A stretch of DNA of 64,000 bases from Thysanoteuthis rhombus. Its lineage: Eukaryota; Mollusca; Cephalopoda; Oegopsida; Thysanoteuthidae. Position numbers and translations under genes: made by a program. This document shows positions 1 to 12,810 of this stretch, in pieces (within the stretch, counting starts at the first letter, position 1; every line of letters starts with the position of its first letter). Location: NCBI GenBank assembly GCA_963457665.1, contig OY735219.1:37155977-37219976 (forward strand), read 5' to 3'. The notes under the pieces were generated by a model, which had not been told where the DNA came from, did not search any database, and saw only the letters and a program-made list of their open reading frames with translations.

Positions 1-150
1 TATTAACATCTTTGTTCTTATGAAGATTCTTTTTTAAAGGGAATTATCTTCAAAGTTTTTGTTATTTTCTACCTATTTTAATCAATACTGATCTTACTCA
101 ATGAGATGAATGACAGTAAAATGATTTTAGAACCAGAAAGCACTCAGAAT

Positions 151-512
151 ACACATACCTCTGCCAACGCCATACACCAAGAAAAAGCTGGACAAAGATA
201 TCTTTGAAATCAAAAAAACATGGGGGAAAACATTGAATGTATAAATATTGAGTTATTACCCTTGAAATTTAAATCTAGCCTTTCTTCTTAACTGTTCATT
301 TTTAATCTCTTTTCCTGCAGAGTAATAAAAGTATCTCAGAATCAAAAACAAATTCCAGGATCTGTCCAAAAATTTAATCACTTCTGTAACCAATGGCCTT
401 TCCATCTACAAAATTTCATCATAAGTCATTGAAAACCTTTTGAGATATCATGTGGATAGACAGACACAAGAGAATACACTACCCCTTCAAACTTTGGTGG
501 CAGAGGTAAATC
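151..512 (+). repeat. TIR repeat family A, copy 1
   Basis: The left end carries ACCTCTGCCAACGCCA near 157 and the right end carries the complement, TGGCAGAGGT, near 497-506. Inside is a phrase (GAGATATCATGTGGA near 441, then CAGACACAAG) that recurs at about 26.9, 45.5 and 52.8 kb, with a reverse-strand relative near 31.1 kb. Short inverted ends and no coding capacity suggest a non-autonomous DNA element (MITE). I do not recognise a named family. The ends are by eye and could be off by tens of bases. Confidence 0.55.
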
Positions 513-1670
513 ATAAATCCAACCACGTATTTTCTAACAACTTGAACATTTATTAATTTCATACATATCATGGGAAGAATTTCTATGCTGATATATTGAA
601 CATAAACAAATGGTTAAAATTGACAACCAGAGAATAAGTTGGTCCTGCTACATTTACCTCTGTCAAGGCTATAAACATATGGCTTGATGCACTTCACCTT
701 GTTCCACCGGCATCTTCAAGAGCAATTTGTAACACAGGAAAGCTGTAGCAAATGCAGTTTTCACATGTCTAGATGCTAATTTAAACTGGGAAAAAACACA
801 GCAAGTCAATGTTGGTTGCTGGTAAAGAGGAATGGGAGGAGGAGGAGTATTAGAGAGACAAAACGTGGGGCAGAGGAGGTCAACTGAGTACGAAGAATAT
901 CTTGAATTGACCTCCTCCAATTTTAGTCAGTAATTAATAAAGAAAATATATGGAAACATAGAAAATGAAGTTGTTTCCTGGTGGAGTGATTCTGAGATAT
1001 GTATGTCATATGAAACACTTGACAGATGAACAGATTGGAAAATTCCCTAAATTTTTGAGAAGCACTTAATTCTTCTTAGATTTCATTAAAATGTTCAATG
1101 CTAAAACATACTATAGTGAACACAGTGTCAATACGATCCTTTATAGACTCCTGAACAGAATTTGATAACAAGACCCCCACTGCCTTTATGGGACCCTAAA
1201 CAGAACTTAATTTGGGGCCTGCTGGTGGCTTATGCATTGCGCTGGCTCTTAGTGTACATAAAACATTTTTCCAAGCTGTTAAACATGATTCAACAAAGAA
1301 AAAAAAAAGCCCATGATTTTTTCTTTTCTATCAAAATGTCTTAATAGGTATGGAATAATTTGTTTTCAAAGCATCTTAGGCTTTTTAAACTGAAGTCGAA
1401 GGTTTTGCTACATTGAATTAAAAAGACATATTTCTGTCAGAATTTCAAGGATGAGCAATTATCATTATTACACACTGATTTAGTCAGATTTGAATCCTCA
1501 TCTTAGTTATTATCAAAACGTTTCGACTATTGTACTTCCCGGCCTTCTGCAGATGTCTGTAGGTACCCTTCTGGGAATTTTGAACCAATCCTTTCATTCA
1601 ATCCACAGGAAGAGACTGCTCTCATTTTGCTGCACATGCCAGAAGATATCTCATATCAGCATATGATAAA
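513..1670. other. Intergenic, no gene seen
   Basis: AT-rich sequence with short open frames only, none resembling a known protein and none with plausible splice context. I see no RNA gene or strong repeat here. Confidence 0.5.
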
Positions 1671-1672
1671 TA

Positions 1673-2567
1673 TACCGGGGTTGGACAAAATAATGGGAAG
1701 ACCTGCTGATCTAACTTGTATTTCTAGATGACAATAATATTTCGAATGACTGGAAAACCTCTTTGAATGCATTGCAAAGGTGACTGCAAAACTAAATCAG
1801 TGTCTAACAAATCCTGTTTTGACCAAGACTGTTCATCAAGAGCTTCATGGAGTTGGACACTACGGAAAAGCTGTAACTGTCAAACCTTTGCTTTCACAAA
1901 ACAACGTAGAACATTGTAAAAAGTGGCGTAATGACCGTAAGAATTGGACAATGGATCATTGGAAGAATGGAATATTCTTGGACGAATCTTTCTTCAAATT
2001 ATTGCCATGTTCTAGGCAAGTTTATGTCTTGAGGCAGCCTAAAGAAGCTTATGATTCTGCCTCACTCCAACAGTCAAGTATGGAACTGGATCTGTGATGA
2101 TTTGGGTGGCAACATCATGGAATTTTCTTGATCCAGCAGTAGCACAGCATGGCAGGGCAGGGCAAATTCCTAGGTCTATCTGTCAATTTTGGAGACCCAC
2201 ACGACAATATCTTTCAAGACGTTAATCTACCAATTCACACGACTAGAGTTGTTCAAAACTGGTTTGAAATGCATGAAAGTTAACTTGAACACTTGGATTG
2301 GTCTCCGCATTCACCAGATCTTAATATAATCAAGCACTGGGAGTATACATTTATGGTGTCAATTGATTCCCTCAGCCAGCCTCCCTGAAGGAGCTGGAGA
2401 AAATTCTGCTCGAAGAATGGCTCAAAATTCCCCTAGATACCATCCAAAAACTGTATGAATCAATTCCTTGATGTATTGATGCTGTTATTATTGCTAAAGG
2501 AGAGCCAACTCCACATTAAAAATTGGTGATCAAAATGTTTTCCATTATTTTGTCCAATCCCTGCATA
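1673..2567 (+). mobile_element. Degraded Tc1-like transposon with both terminal inverted repeats
   Basis: The left end reads GGGTTGGACAAAATAATGG (about 1678-1696). The right end is its near-perfect complement (CCATTATTTTGTCCAATCCC, 2542-2561). TA dinucleotides flank both ends, as expected for Tc1/mariner insertion. The ~0.9 kb between them holds a broken transposase reading frame in the same orientation. Known Tc1-like elements are about 1-1.6 kb, so this copy is near full length but shortened at the 5' side of the coding region. Stops and frameshifts make it non-autonomous. The preserved ends mean a related transposase could in principle still bind it. Confidence 0.85.
1780..2520 (+). pseudogene. 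Tc1-like transposase pseudogene
   Basis: The open part (1780-2097) translates to sequence typical of the Tc1-like catalytic domain start, including NWTMDHWKNGIFLDESFF, whose D is the first catalytic aspartate, and VYVLRQPKEAY. After the stop at 2095, homology continues in other frames: a MIWVA segment, a QD..LPIHTT block around the second catalytic D, SPHSPDLNIIK (2306-2335) and a C-terminal KIPLDTIQ-like block. In the family the last motif is DLNIIEHLW. Here the catalytic glutamate position reads lysine (AAG). The N-terminal helix-turn-helix region is missing or unrecognisable. The copy is dead through several independent lesions. Confidence 0.85.
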
Positions 2568-3914
2568 TATTGTTCAGCTTGATGACAAAGCAATCTTAAT
2601 GAAAAAGCCAAGAAAGATAATTTTGAGTTAATAACATTGACTCAAATTTTCCACTTTGATCAACAAAATGGAACAGAAACTACACTGATTTCAGTAAAAA
2701 TATCGGAAAACCAATATTGCATTGCACAACCAAGATGTCTAATATTGAAAAAACAAATCTCTTTGCCTCTTTTTCTCTATTATATAAGTCTACATTCTTC
2801 TGCTGTTTTTCTTCTATGTTAAATAAATATTAACTGACGAAATAGAATTATCGGACAAACATAATGTTAATATCCGTACCTCGCATGAATCACCCAAGCC
2901 CACAAGTGTACCAGAACTAATAATCTAAAAAAAAAAAATGGATTTTTTCTCTAAAATTATCTGAAAATAATATCAGCACAAGATTTTGACATTGATGGTC
3001 TATATTGACCAAAAAAAAAAAGCACATTTTTTTGGGGAAAAAAAATTCTCCAGATGATGCTTAGTGGTGTAACTCAAGCAAATTTTCAAGGTTTTAGCCT
3101 AAAAAAAATATGACAAGGAGTGCCCAAGAACACACACAGTTAGGCAGAGAGCAAAGAATCTGTAGCCCACTAGGTTAGTTGATTGGGCAAGCCATTTGTT
3201 GAGCTATGGTGATTCAACTCTTAAATTCATGAACTTCTTGAAACCGCTCCTAATCACAGCAGAACTCTTCAATCAATAGAATTTAATTCTATTTATTTTT
3301 TTTATCTATAAAATGGAACATCTTGAATTAAATTTTAAAAATAAAAATGCAAGAGAAATAACTGATCAGAAGTCATTCTCCTTGATTTAAGATATGTTTT
3401 GTTTTTCTAATGAATCTAAGAGTTAATACTAACCATCAACCGCTATTTGACATTAGGTATAAGTGTTATTTAGAAATGAACTCCAATTTAAAAACCCTGG
3501 AATCATTCTTCTACTTGCTTATTATATTGCACAGAACTTCCACGGAACATGGTTACACCAAGATATGGAAATAAAGAAGAGCAACACGTAGGTCCAGAAG
3601 ATTATTCTTCATCTTGCAATATTCAAGTGTGGGCATGGACGCTGTATTAAAGAAAACACACCACTAATACAAGATGCTATTTTATTCCAAGCTCAGAAGT
3701 AAGAAAGGAAGAAAATACAAGCAAATTGTTACAAGTTTTAAATCCTTTGCCACTTGATAATAACCATGTTAGTGATGATGATGATGGTGATAGTTCTGTG
3801 TTCATCTGGGAAGGTTTGCACTAGCAACTTAGAAAACTGCATTTATTAACTAACATAACAACATTGATACACAGACAAGCTATGCTGCTACTAACAATAG
3901 CACAGTTACAGACA
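2568..3914. other. Intergenic, no gene seen
   Basis: AT-rich with A-runs near 2930, 3010 and 3040. No coding, RNA or clear repeat signal was recognised. Confidence 0.5.
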
Positions 3915-4352
3915 GGGAAACACTTGCTTTTTAAAACACAATGATGCTTCCTTTGAATGTAGCTTTTTCTGCTTACTCAAAACAAAAACAAAAAAGAAAA
4001 GAAAAGGAAAGAAATCCCAAATCATGAAACAAGATTTTCCCTTGCTTCATATTGTAAACATGCTTTTTAAATACTTTTGACAGGAAAACACTTGCTTTAC
4101 AGAATACAATTATGCATCTTGGCTATTCTGCTTACATAATAAAATAAAAGGAAAAAAAAACTGGAATCATGATTTTCCCTTGCTTCATATTGTAAATAAA
4201 TATGCTTTTGAAATACTTTTGGCAGTCATAGGGAAATATTTGCTTTTCACAAAACAATGATGCTTCCTCTCAAAGTACCTTTTTCTGTTTAGTTGAGAGA
4301 AGGTAAGAAAAAAAATCAAAACATCCAAGAGTTTGTAAATATGCTTTTTTTG
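3915..4352 (+). repeat. Three-copy diverged tandem repeat
   Basis: The phrase AAACACTTGCTTT...ACAATGATGC (near 3919), AAACACTTGCTTT...ACAATTATGC (near 4085) and AAATATTTGCTTT...ACAATGATGC (near 4232) marks three successive units. Each is followed by a TTTTCTG motif and an A-rich stretch, and the first two also by TTCCCTTGCTTCATATTG. Periods are roughly 165 and 147 bp, so the units have diverged by indels. This is a local tandem duplication of AT-rich sequence; no coding role is evident. Confidence 0.75.
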
Positions 4353-4359
4353 GCACAAT

Positions 4360-4590
4360 TTAGCAAAGGTGGTCCCGATAAGATTTCTTCTGATATCATA
4401 CAGCTGAAAAATTTCACACCCGCGCACACTCAAAGTTGAAAATGGCGCATAATTAAAGGAAAAGAAATAAGGGAATTCCTGATAGAGAAAGAAAGTAAAT
4501 GCGTTTGTAACTGCTTCGCTACATATATTTTTGACAGATCGCATATCTGCGTGACGTCATGTGATGTCCAATCGGGACCACCTTCGTTAA
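4360..4590. mobile_element. MITE with GGTGGTCCCGAT terminal inverted repeats
   Basis: The left end (4360-4379) reads AAGGTGGTCCCGAT after TTAGCA. The right end (4571-4590) is ATCGGGACCACCTT before CGTTAA. The ends match over about 18 of 20 positions, bounding a 231 bp segment without coding capacity. A second member with the same core (AAGGTGGTCCC) lies at 15807-16007, and a single end at about 16096-16110. This element contains the octamer TGACGTCA (4552-4559), a consensus CREB/ATF site. The transposase superfamily cannot be assigned from the ends alone. Confidence 0.75.
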
Positions 4591-6631
4591 GTTGTACCGC
4601 TTTTTTTCCAATAATTTCGACATCATTGGTCAATTCATTTCGAGGAACTTAGGTGGAAAATTAAAAAGAAAATAGAATTCATAGAGCAAGTACCCGGAAA
4701 AAACGTCATGTAAGATGCAGATTATTTCCAGACATTTCTTCATTTCTTGGAGACTGGAAGGACTTGAGTTTTTTTGTTTGTTTGTTTGCTTGCTCAATGT
4801 CACTACCTAGCCATAAAATTATTGTGCGATTACAATCTAAATAAAAATCACTTTTAGTAGTGTTCAGGTCATTTTCTGTTCTCAGAACTCAGTTCGGAGA
4901 TTTAAAAATCCGATCTTTAATGCTGAAGTTCTACATAAAGTCAACCTGACAATAAGTACCTTATGAAAAATCGCAAAAAAATAAAAACGAGCAAATAATA
5001 AACAGAAAGTTTCAAGTGGAGTTATTTCACTAAAAATAAAATAAATAATCTAACTTGAAAAGAAAAAGAATGCATCTAAAGAATTCTGTTTCACAAAAAA
5101 AAATTAAGTGTTTTGTTTGTTGTTTTTTTTCTCAACACAACGATATTTTTTAAATAGAAGTCGCATAAAGAATTATGAAAGTAAAGCTTGTTGATTTTAA
5201 ATTAATCTGTAAAACATTCAAGTATCTATTCCAAGCAAGAGGTTTGACATTGATCATGAGCCGATCGTTGTTGTTGTTGCGATTTTTATCTAAAATCTGC
5301 CATTGCAATGAAAAGGAAGAAAAGAAAAGTCATTTCTGCATACATTAATACTAGCAAAACAAGTCCATAATGTTGCATTTTCTATCTTTCTTGACATTTT
5401 CATGCTTTCAAAAAACGAAACCGAACCTAATAAATGATATTAAATGCGTTATTTATTTATTTTTTCCAATCAAATTACTTTTCACGGAAATACAACTTGA
5501 AGAATTAAACGTCACCAGACACATGGAATATACAAGCAAATTAATTTTCAATATTCGTTTTTGTAGCATGTTTTCTTTTTCATTAACTTCTATCCTGTTT
5601 AACAACGTTAAACTCTATTCGGAGTAAAACCTTATTATAAAAGATATTAAACAGTTATTTTTTTCTAAGGATAGCGAGAAATCAGTTACCAAACGGTTTT
5701 AATGAAAATTTACAAAAATTACTAAAAAAAAATCTTCGGAAATAAAATGTTCTGTTCGGTTTCAAGAGTTACGAACAGATCAGAAATGTTTAAAATCCAG
5801 AACAACATCATAAGCTTCTAATTTATTCAATTTTAAATTAAACCTGTTTGAAATCGTACTATCTTTGAATCAAATGCAATTTCATTTTTCTTCTCAAATT
5901 TAGATTTAAAAAAAACCGAAGGGCAAGATTTGAAAAAGTGTTGAAAAGCACAAAAAAGCGAAATCGTCATTTTATAAGGAAAGAAAACTAAAAGAGACAG
6001 TGAACACGAATTACTTGATTTATTTTAAAATTTAAATTAAATTCCTCAATTTACCGTGCAATCTATGCAATATACGAGAAAAACGGTAATTTTTAATTTT
6101 ACCACAATCTTTTATATTGCTTCAAAAATAAAATCGCGATTCAATAATTTTTTTTTTTTTTCACTTCGGAAAAAAAAAAATTCAAGAAAATATATTTGCG
6201 GACAAATTTCCACAGAGTGAAAAATAATGAAGAGAAACTGTCAACGACTTAGCGAAAGTGCCATCTGTATTATTACTATTAAAACTGAGAATTAATCAAG
6301 GCTCCGGGGCAGATGCGTTAAGTCACGTGATCATTTGATCGTAAAACTGACTGTAGACAAATACTAAAAAGCAAAAATCGCCCCCAATAATTGAATAGAC
6401 GTTTACATTTCACAAGTGTATTTTAATGGTGAATGACCTCTCAGGGGAAAAAAAACGGAATTGAAAATCTTGAAGGCGTATATATTTCATAGCCATGGTA
6501 TGGTAAAAAATAAATAAATAAAAACTTTTCAGCGGATAAATGCTCAAGAAATTTTCTTAAAATAGCTAAATACATTTGTCGATTTCAAATATGTTCATTC
6601 AATTTTATTTTTATACCAACAAATTACTACA

Positions 6632-6707
6632 CACACACACATATATATATATATAAATATATATATACATATATATTTATATATATACACACACATACAC
6701 TTACACA
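6632..6707. repeat. (AC)n/(AT)n compound microsatellite
   Basis: A run of AC repeats changes into interrupted AT repeats and back to AC, giving a roughly symmetric AC-AT-AC block of about 75 bp. Confidence 0.9.
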
Positions 6708-8317
6708 TCATCAGGGAATCACCCCAGCCAGACACACGACACGCATTCCCACGCATACAAATTTATTTCGCAAACTAACTGTTGAAAATTTAAAACACAC
6801 AACAATTAAACGAAAATAACAACAAATGAATGATTTAAATAATGAATAAAATTGTTTCGGTTCTTTTCTATAAGGCTTAAAATAAGTTGTAAATTTCTAT
6901 GCTAAAATCCAAGTGGCAACATCAGCAGCAGCATTTATAATTTTACGGATTATTTGTCCTTTAAAAAAAATTAGGAGGAAGTACACGGAGTAATTGTTCA
7001 TGTGTACTCTCACTCCTTTTCCGTTCATTTACCATTATAAAATCATTTATTGATGATAAAGAAAGAAAACAATACTTATTTCTAAGAAAACACGATTTCT
7101 TTTAAACAAGTTGTATTAACATAGTAGTCGTAGTATATACAGCTGCTCCTACTACTGCTACTAAAACAACGCACTTTAATTAATGGTAATAAATTATTCC
7201 TTTTTTATCCCTACTACCAAGACATTCTCACAAAAGGTTTCAAATGGTTTTAGTTATACAATATTCAAATAAATATCTACCATTCAATGGAAAACTAAAC
7301 TAAATACAATACTTTCTTTTTAAATTCATTTCTATATCATTGCACTTACTTTTACTTCAGGATTGTATAGTTAGTTATAGTAAGTATACGTTTCTCTGTA
7401 TAAACGGAATTAGCACTACTGCGTTCATTCATGGAATGGAAATATTTAAGAGGCAAAATTATTCCACAATCTGAAATTGTAGCAAGAAAAAAATACAGAC
7501 ACTTTTTTCTCGTTTTCCCCCAAAAGTAAAAGATTCAGGATATCGTAAAGAATATAAACCTTGAGATTTGTATATTAAAAACCAAATAAAAATACTGAAT
7601 TATTTCATGCGGGAACTCTTCTTTTTTTTTTCACTTTTCTGAAAAGGATGCACGTAGAGAAATGCAAGCATATAATTATAAACGTTAGCCGTTTGGTGCT
7701 ACGTTAACATTGAAAAAAAAAGGAAAAAAAAGAAAAAAAAAACTTTTATAGCTTCTGTTGTGTACAACAAACATCACCAGAAACGGGTTTCAAAGTATTT
7801 TTTTCCTACATTTTCCAAGATACGCACGTGTTAACGACTATTGCCTATTTTAGCTGAGGTCGACTCCAAATACTGACCTCTCAAAAATAAAACAAACATT
7901 ATGCGAAAAAAATCCAACTATGCTACTGAACACTAGTGGTTCGCATTACTTTCAAATGGAAATTTCGATGAACTATGGCTACAAACAGATGTCTCTACTT
8001 TCTAGGGGTGAAGCTTTGTGTTCCTGAATTTATTCAAGTAAATCCAAAAGAAACAAAAAGAAAAAAAAAACTTCATACTTATGTCAGTGCGACTGCGTGC
8101 TTCCCTGAGAATGTACTGTCTGTCCATATCTCCGTCCGTCTGTATGTGATGTATTTTTATGCGCTTTAAAAATCCGAATCAAATGTTTCCCTACGTTCCA
8201 GAAGTGCGCTGGAGACGTAGTAAAACGACAGTTTCGTTCTTTTACGTATATAAGAAATCTATTTTTTAAATATTTCAAAGTGAACCCCCTACGCAATGTC
8301 CAGGGCTCCTATTCGCT

Positions 8318-8353
8318 CGCTCTCTTTCTCTTTCTCTCTCTCTCTCTCTCTCT
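8318..8353. repeat. (CT)n microsatellite
   Basis: An almost pure CT dinucleotide tract with a few TTT interruptions at its left side. Confidence 0.9.
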
Positions 8354-11300
8354 GCTTTGCGCTTATTATTATTCGCCGAATTCGGGGAGGGGAGGAAAAT
8401 GAGGACAATAAGGAATAGAAAAATCAAGGCTCAAGGAAAGAGAAAGGAGAGAAAACGTTTTTCCTTTATTGTTGGGTGATGATCAGAGGTCAACAAATAT
8501 TAAGAAACGCTGATGATAGCAGTAATAAAAAAAAAGACGAAGTCAAGCATCCCCTTTTCTTTTTGACACATAAGTGAGTGACTTACCTCACCTTACCTAC
8601 CTACTACTTACTAAAACAAGTAGTAGAAGTCGTGCTAGCAGTAACAAAGTTATTGTACTACTAAAATTTGTAGTATATATAATTTCATGAAAATTTCCAA
8701 TCTACTGAGAAGATAATTAGACCACGGGAGAGCATTTTGATCGAATGATTTTGTTTCAAATTGAAAATACTACAATAAGGTTAAAGTCCTCTGAGTTACC
8801 AATAAATTAATGTTATACTCAATAATGTGCATAAAATCAGGAGCAGCAGCGACAACAACGCTCTTTTAACAGCTATGTCGCCCTACAGTAAATGATTTTT
8901 CTACTTCAAACATTAACGAATTTTTAAAAAAGAAAACCCTCAAGTTTCACAGTAGAAGAAAATAAAAGCATCATTTTTCTTCAGCTGCATTTGTAATACT
9001 GGCTGCTGGGCAAGAAGAGAAAGAAAAGGAAAAAAAGGCAGTGGTAATAGTAAACAATGTAAAAATGCTCAACTCACTCGACTTGACGTAGTGCGCGCTA
9101 AGTTGCATAATAAATTTCACTTTAAAATAAATTATTTCGAAAATGCTACAACTACAGTCTGAGAATTCTCGATGTAATAACGCATGAAAATAAAAAAATA
9201 AAAAGTTCATCTTATTAATACTTTCTTTGGTCATTTTTCACCGTTAAAGGTTTTTTAATGACAGTTATCCCATTTTCTTCTCTTTTCTTACCCACGCTAT
9301 TAGGTAGTGAAAGTAAAGTGAAGACTGACAAAACGGAACGAAAAATAATCTAGAGATTAGAAAAGTAAAAAACTAAATCATTTCTTAATATTTAGTTGAG
9401 ATGAAAAGCACTATATGAAATTATTTTTTGATAGATTCGGGGTTTTTTCCACTATTATTCGGAAGCATGGCGACGCAAAGTGGGAAATATATCTGCGGCA
9501 GACAAACGTCGTAAAAAAATGTAAGAATTATTAAAGAAGTGGAAATAATTTGAATAAACGATTTTTTTAAAACTAATAACTAGAAAGCTACTATAGCACG
9601 AACTAATAGTCGTGGCAATAATAAGAATAATAAGTGCAAAACATGATTTTCCAAGTAAGTCATGATGATTAAACGACGGTGTTCAACTCTTACAAAAGAG
9701 CGCACACAATTTTTCAGACTTAGCAAGCAATTAACATGATGACCTAACAACAGTTTTCTACTATTATTCAAGAGATTTGCGTGTTTTTATATTCTCTTGT
9801 TTTAGGTTTTTCAAAAGAAATTTCTTTACTCTGTTTTTTGGGGGGCTATTTTTAAACGATTACTTTCTAATTTTACTTTGCTTCGTTTTTTTTTTATTCT
9901 GGAAAGTTACAACTATTTCGTAACAACTCTTTAGGTGCGTTGTTGTTGTGTAAAAGAGAACAAGTGTCAACTCAACTGGAATGTTTTGTTTTTAATTTCT
10001 CTATAAGAAAAACATTTAACTTTTAATTTTCTGAAATTTAAGTTTGAGAATTAAGAATAAATCAATATTTTTGATTGAATTTTAAAAAAAACTTTTTTTA
10101 AATTTTATCAGATTTTTTTTTTTTTTAAAGAAGCAAACTTCTGAATCTTTAATTAATGAACTGAATTATAGAAATGAAAATAGTTGAAGGTACATCCCGC
10201 TACCATGTTAAAATTTTAAGCAACAAAAATGAAAGTTCAATACAATTAAATGTTCAGGTCTCATAATAATTTGTGAGAAAAAAAAATCAGTTCAATACAC
10301 TAGTCAAAATCATTTAAAACAATCAGATCTGATGTCTTTGACTAATTATAGAGAGATATTTTTTTCCTTTTAAAATTGGTAAAAATTATAGCGTAAAAAA
10401 GGGTATAATTTCAAATGCCGCACCGGTTTTTCTTTGAGCTTTTTCCTCTCATCCTTAGAAATTAAGAGAGCGAATTTCCATACCTACATTTCAGAGTTCC
10501 GGAAGAAAAAATTAAAATCATAACAAATGTAAATTCTAACTCACTTGACTCTAGCCTAATTGCAGAGATAAATTCACAGCTGAACGTCTTTTCTTTTTAA
10601 ATATTTTCATTCCTTCTTCATCTTGAAAAAAAAATTTACGACTTCTTCCTTCCCACTTTTTGCCTCGTTTTGAAATCAAAAATTTTAACAGCTTCGATCG
10701 AGATTCGCGCAAACACCACATCCAAGAAGAGGAAAAAAGCTTCGAACTGTGTTTCTAATTCATTTTATTCGTCTTTCATATTTGAAATAAAAGAAATAAA
10801 AATACTTTTCAAAACTCTTACATGATATTCAAACCCTTCAATTTATAAAAATTAAAAACGTATTTTAATTTTAGCGGATAAAAAAAGTTACAAAAAAATA
10901 TACCCGCTATTCAAGGCGTATGTGCTCATGTTTAGTTTAGTAAAAAGAAAAAGAAAAAAAACATGTAGACATTTACATATGCGTACAAAACGAGAAGAAA
11001 ACGCACAAAAAATTATAGTTTTCTTCAATAATAATTGAAAATAAACAAGAAATTGAGAAATGCAAGCAATATTTAAATCTTTTTAGTACTTTTAAATTGG
11101 ACACCCGGTAAAATCAAAGGTTGCTTTTAAAGGGAAAAAAAGCGGTCACTCAACATATTTTTCATTTTTTTATCAAACATTTTGGAATAAAATGCATCTC
11201 TAAATAGGCCTATTGCTTTGTTTAAAATACTTTTATTTTTCCTCTGATTTTATTCTTACCTTTGATTTTGAACGAAGGTTAAAAAATATTAGAGAAAATG

Positions 11301-11734
11301 AGATAATTAAATTATCTTTCTTCATGCGAATTTAAAAACAAAAAGAAAGAAAAGATAAATCCGTCAGGCTTCTTTTTTCCCTATCTGCGGAAAAATATCA
11401 GGAATAACAAAAAAAAGGCGCCTGAATCTTGAAAAAAATCAGAATGTTCACTCCTTTTATTCCAGAAGAAACTGTTGGTGCGGCTTTCCTTCGTCTTTTA
11501 CAAGAAAAAAAAACTTGATCTCCAAAAACCAGCAAAAAAGGGAAGAAAAGAGAAGGGCGCTTTGTCGCTACTGTGAAAAAAGATGAAAACATGCACAAAA
11601 AAGCAAACGAAGATAGACTCGATGATTAGCTGAAAGTGAATAACAAACATCATATTGAGTATGCAAATTAAAAATAAAACAATCAGACAAAGTTGTCGGT
11701 AGTAAAATTAGTAAAAAAAAGTGACCCTACCTAC

Positions 11735-11830
11735 CGTTTTTCTCCTTAATACGCCATCGAACTTGTATTTGAGCTGTGCAAGATAACGCATAAAAGCGCA
11801 GGGGGCGGCTGCGAGAACAGCCAATGCGTG
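11735..11830 (-). promoter_or_regulatory. Candidate minus-strand promoter and untranslated first exon
   Basis: Seen: a CCAAT pentamer (11821-11825) and a GC box GGGGCGG (11802-11808), both on the plus strand, within a locally CpG-rich patch. Reading leftward on the minus strand, a strong splice donor, CG|GTAGGTAG, falls at the 11735/11734 border. Inference: a transcript could start near 11800, run left and splice at 11735. It would be divergent to the candidate plus-strand start about 1 kb to the right. I find no downstream coding exon on the minus strand in this window, so the partner gene, if real, lies outside it or is non-coding. Confidence 0.3.
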
Positions 11831-12780
11831 CTATAATTTGCCGTTACGGTAAATGAGTTCACCCACAACTACTGCTTCATGGGAAGAAACGTGTTGAATC
11901 TCTGATGAAGAAACACGCAAAGAAATAATTATTGAGAAATAATAACGGGATTGCGATATTGTGAAAATTATGTTATTTTTCAGTTTTTATCGCAATACAA
12001 TGTTGAGGGAGAAATTATGAATTTTAAAAGTGCGAAAATTCAACTCCCGCAGCCAAAGCCGAAAGCGTCATTTTCATTTTTTTTCATCACTTTTAGTTTT
12101 TGTTCTTCTTCCTTTGCAAAGCTAAATAAAATAAAATTCGCTATTTTTGCTCTTTCTAAATTATCCTCATCCTATTTTAGGTTTTGATTTCAAGAAGTCA
12201 AGTCATAGCTCTTTTTTTTACATATTTTCACACTTTTCTTCACTTCTGTCAATTTTAGTTTTTAAACAGATTCTAAAGTCTTTTTAGCAACTTACTTCAA
12301 TCTTTTCCTCCAGCCGTTTGATTTTTTCTTTTAGATATTACGTTTTAAATTTACTTTCAAAATTTTTGATTGATTTTTAAAAAATTAATTGAAATTATTT
12401 GATAAGTTTATTTTGATTATTTGAAATCTATTTTTCATTTATTTATTGAAACTTGAAAATTTCCATAGCGAGGAAATAATTTCAATTCTTTAGTTAAAAT
12501 TACATACCGTAGAACATTCGTAAAATAAACGCAATTCAAATGAATAATTAAAAAAATCATAGTCGAGTTGTTTTCGATCATATCCGGAATGGAACGCTCT
12601 ATCATGCTCGGATTTTGATTTATTTTTAAAAAACTTTGTAATTTTGAATTGCATGCTAATTTCAAAATTATATTTAATAAAAAACAAAAAACATAAAAGA
12701 GAAATAATTTATATGAAGCTCTTGTATATTTCTTGGGCAGAAATTAACGAGCCTAATTTTTTCCCGTGATGCATCTGATT

Positions 12781-12810
12781 GTTATGGTGACGTCACGTTC
12801 GCCAGTGTGT
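12781..12810 (+). promoter_or_regulatory. Candidate CRE-type promoter
   Basis: The perfect CRE palindrome TGACGTCA occupies 12788-12795 and continues into CG, the usual CREB/ATF preferred context. It sits in a CpG-bearing patch about 105 bp upstream of a strong splice donor. No canonical TATA box is placed convincingly. CRE sites within 100-200 bp of start sites are common in animal promoters with CpG content. Assignment to the downstream PCMTD gene is inference. Confidence 0.4.

Larger units (their letters stand above)
4591..11700. other. AT-rich, comparatively CpG-containing intergenic block
   Basis: Seven kilobases without a recognisable exon. CpG dinucleotides are visibly more frequent here than in the intronic sequence further right (for example 5500-6400, 7700-8200, 9460-9520, 10670-10700). 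This suggests less cytosine-methylation decay, or promoter-proximal open chromatin. An E-box with flanks (AGTCACGTGATC) sits near 6324. Open frames are short and unlike known proteins. Non-coding regulatory DNA is the simplest reading, but I cannot exclude untranslated exons. Confidence 0.45.
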
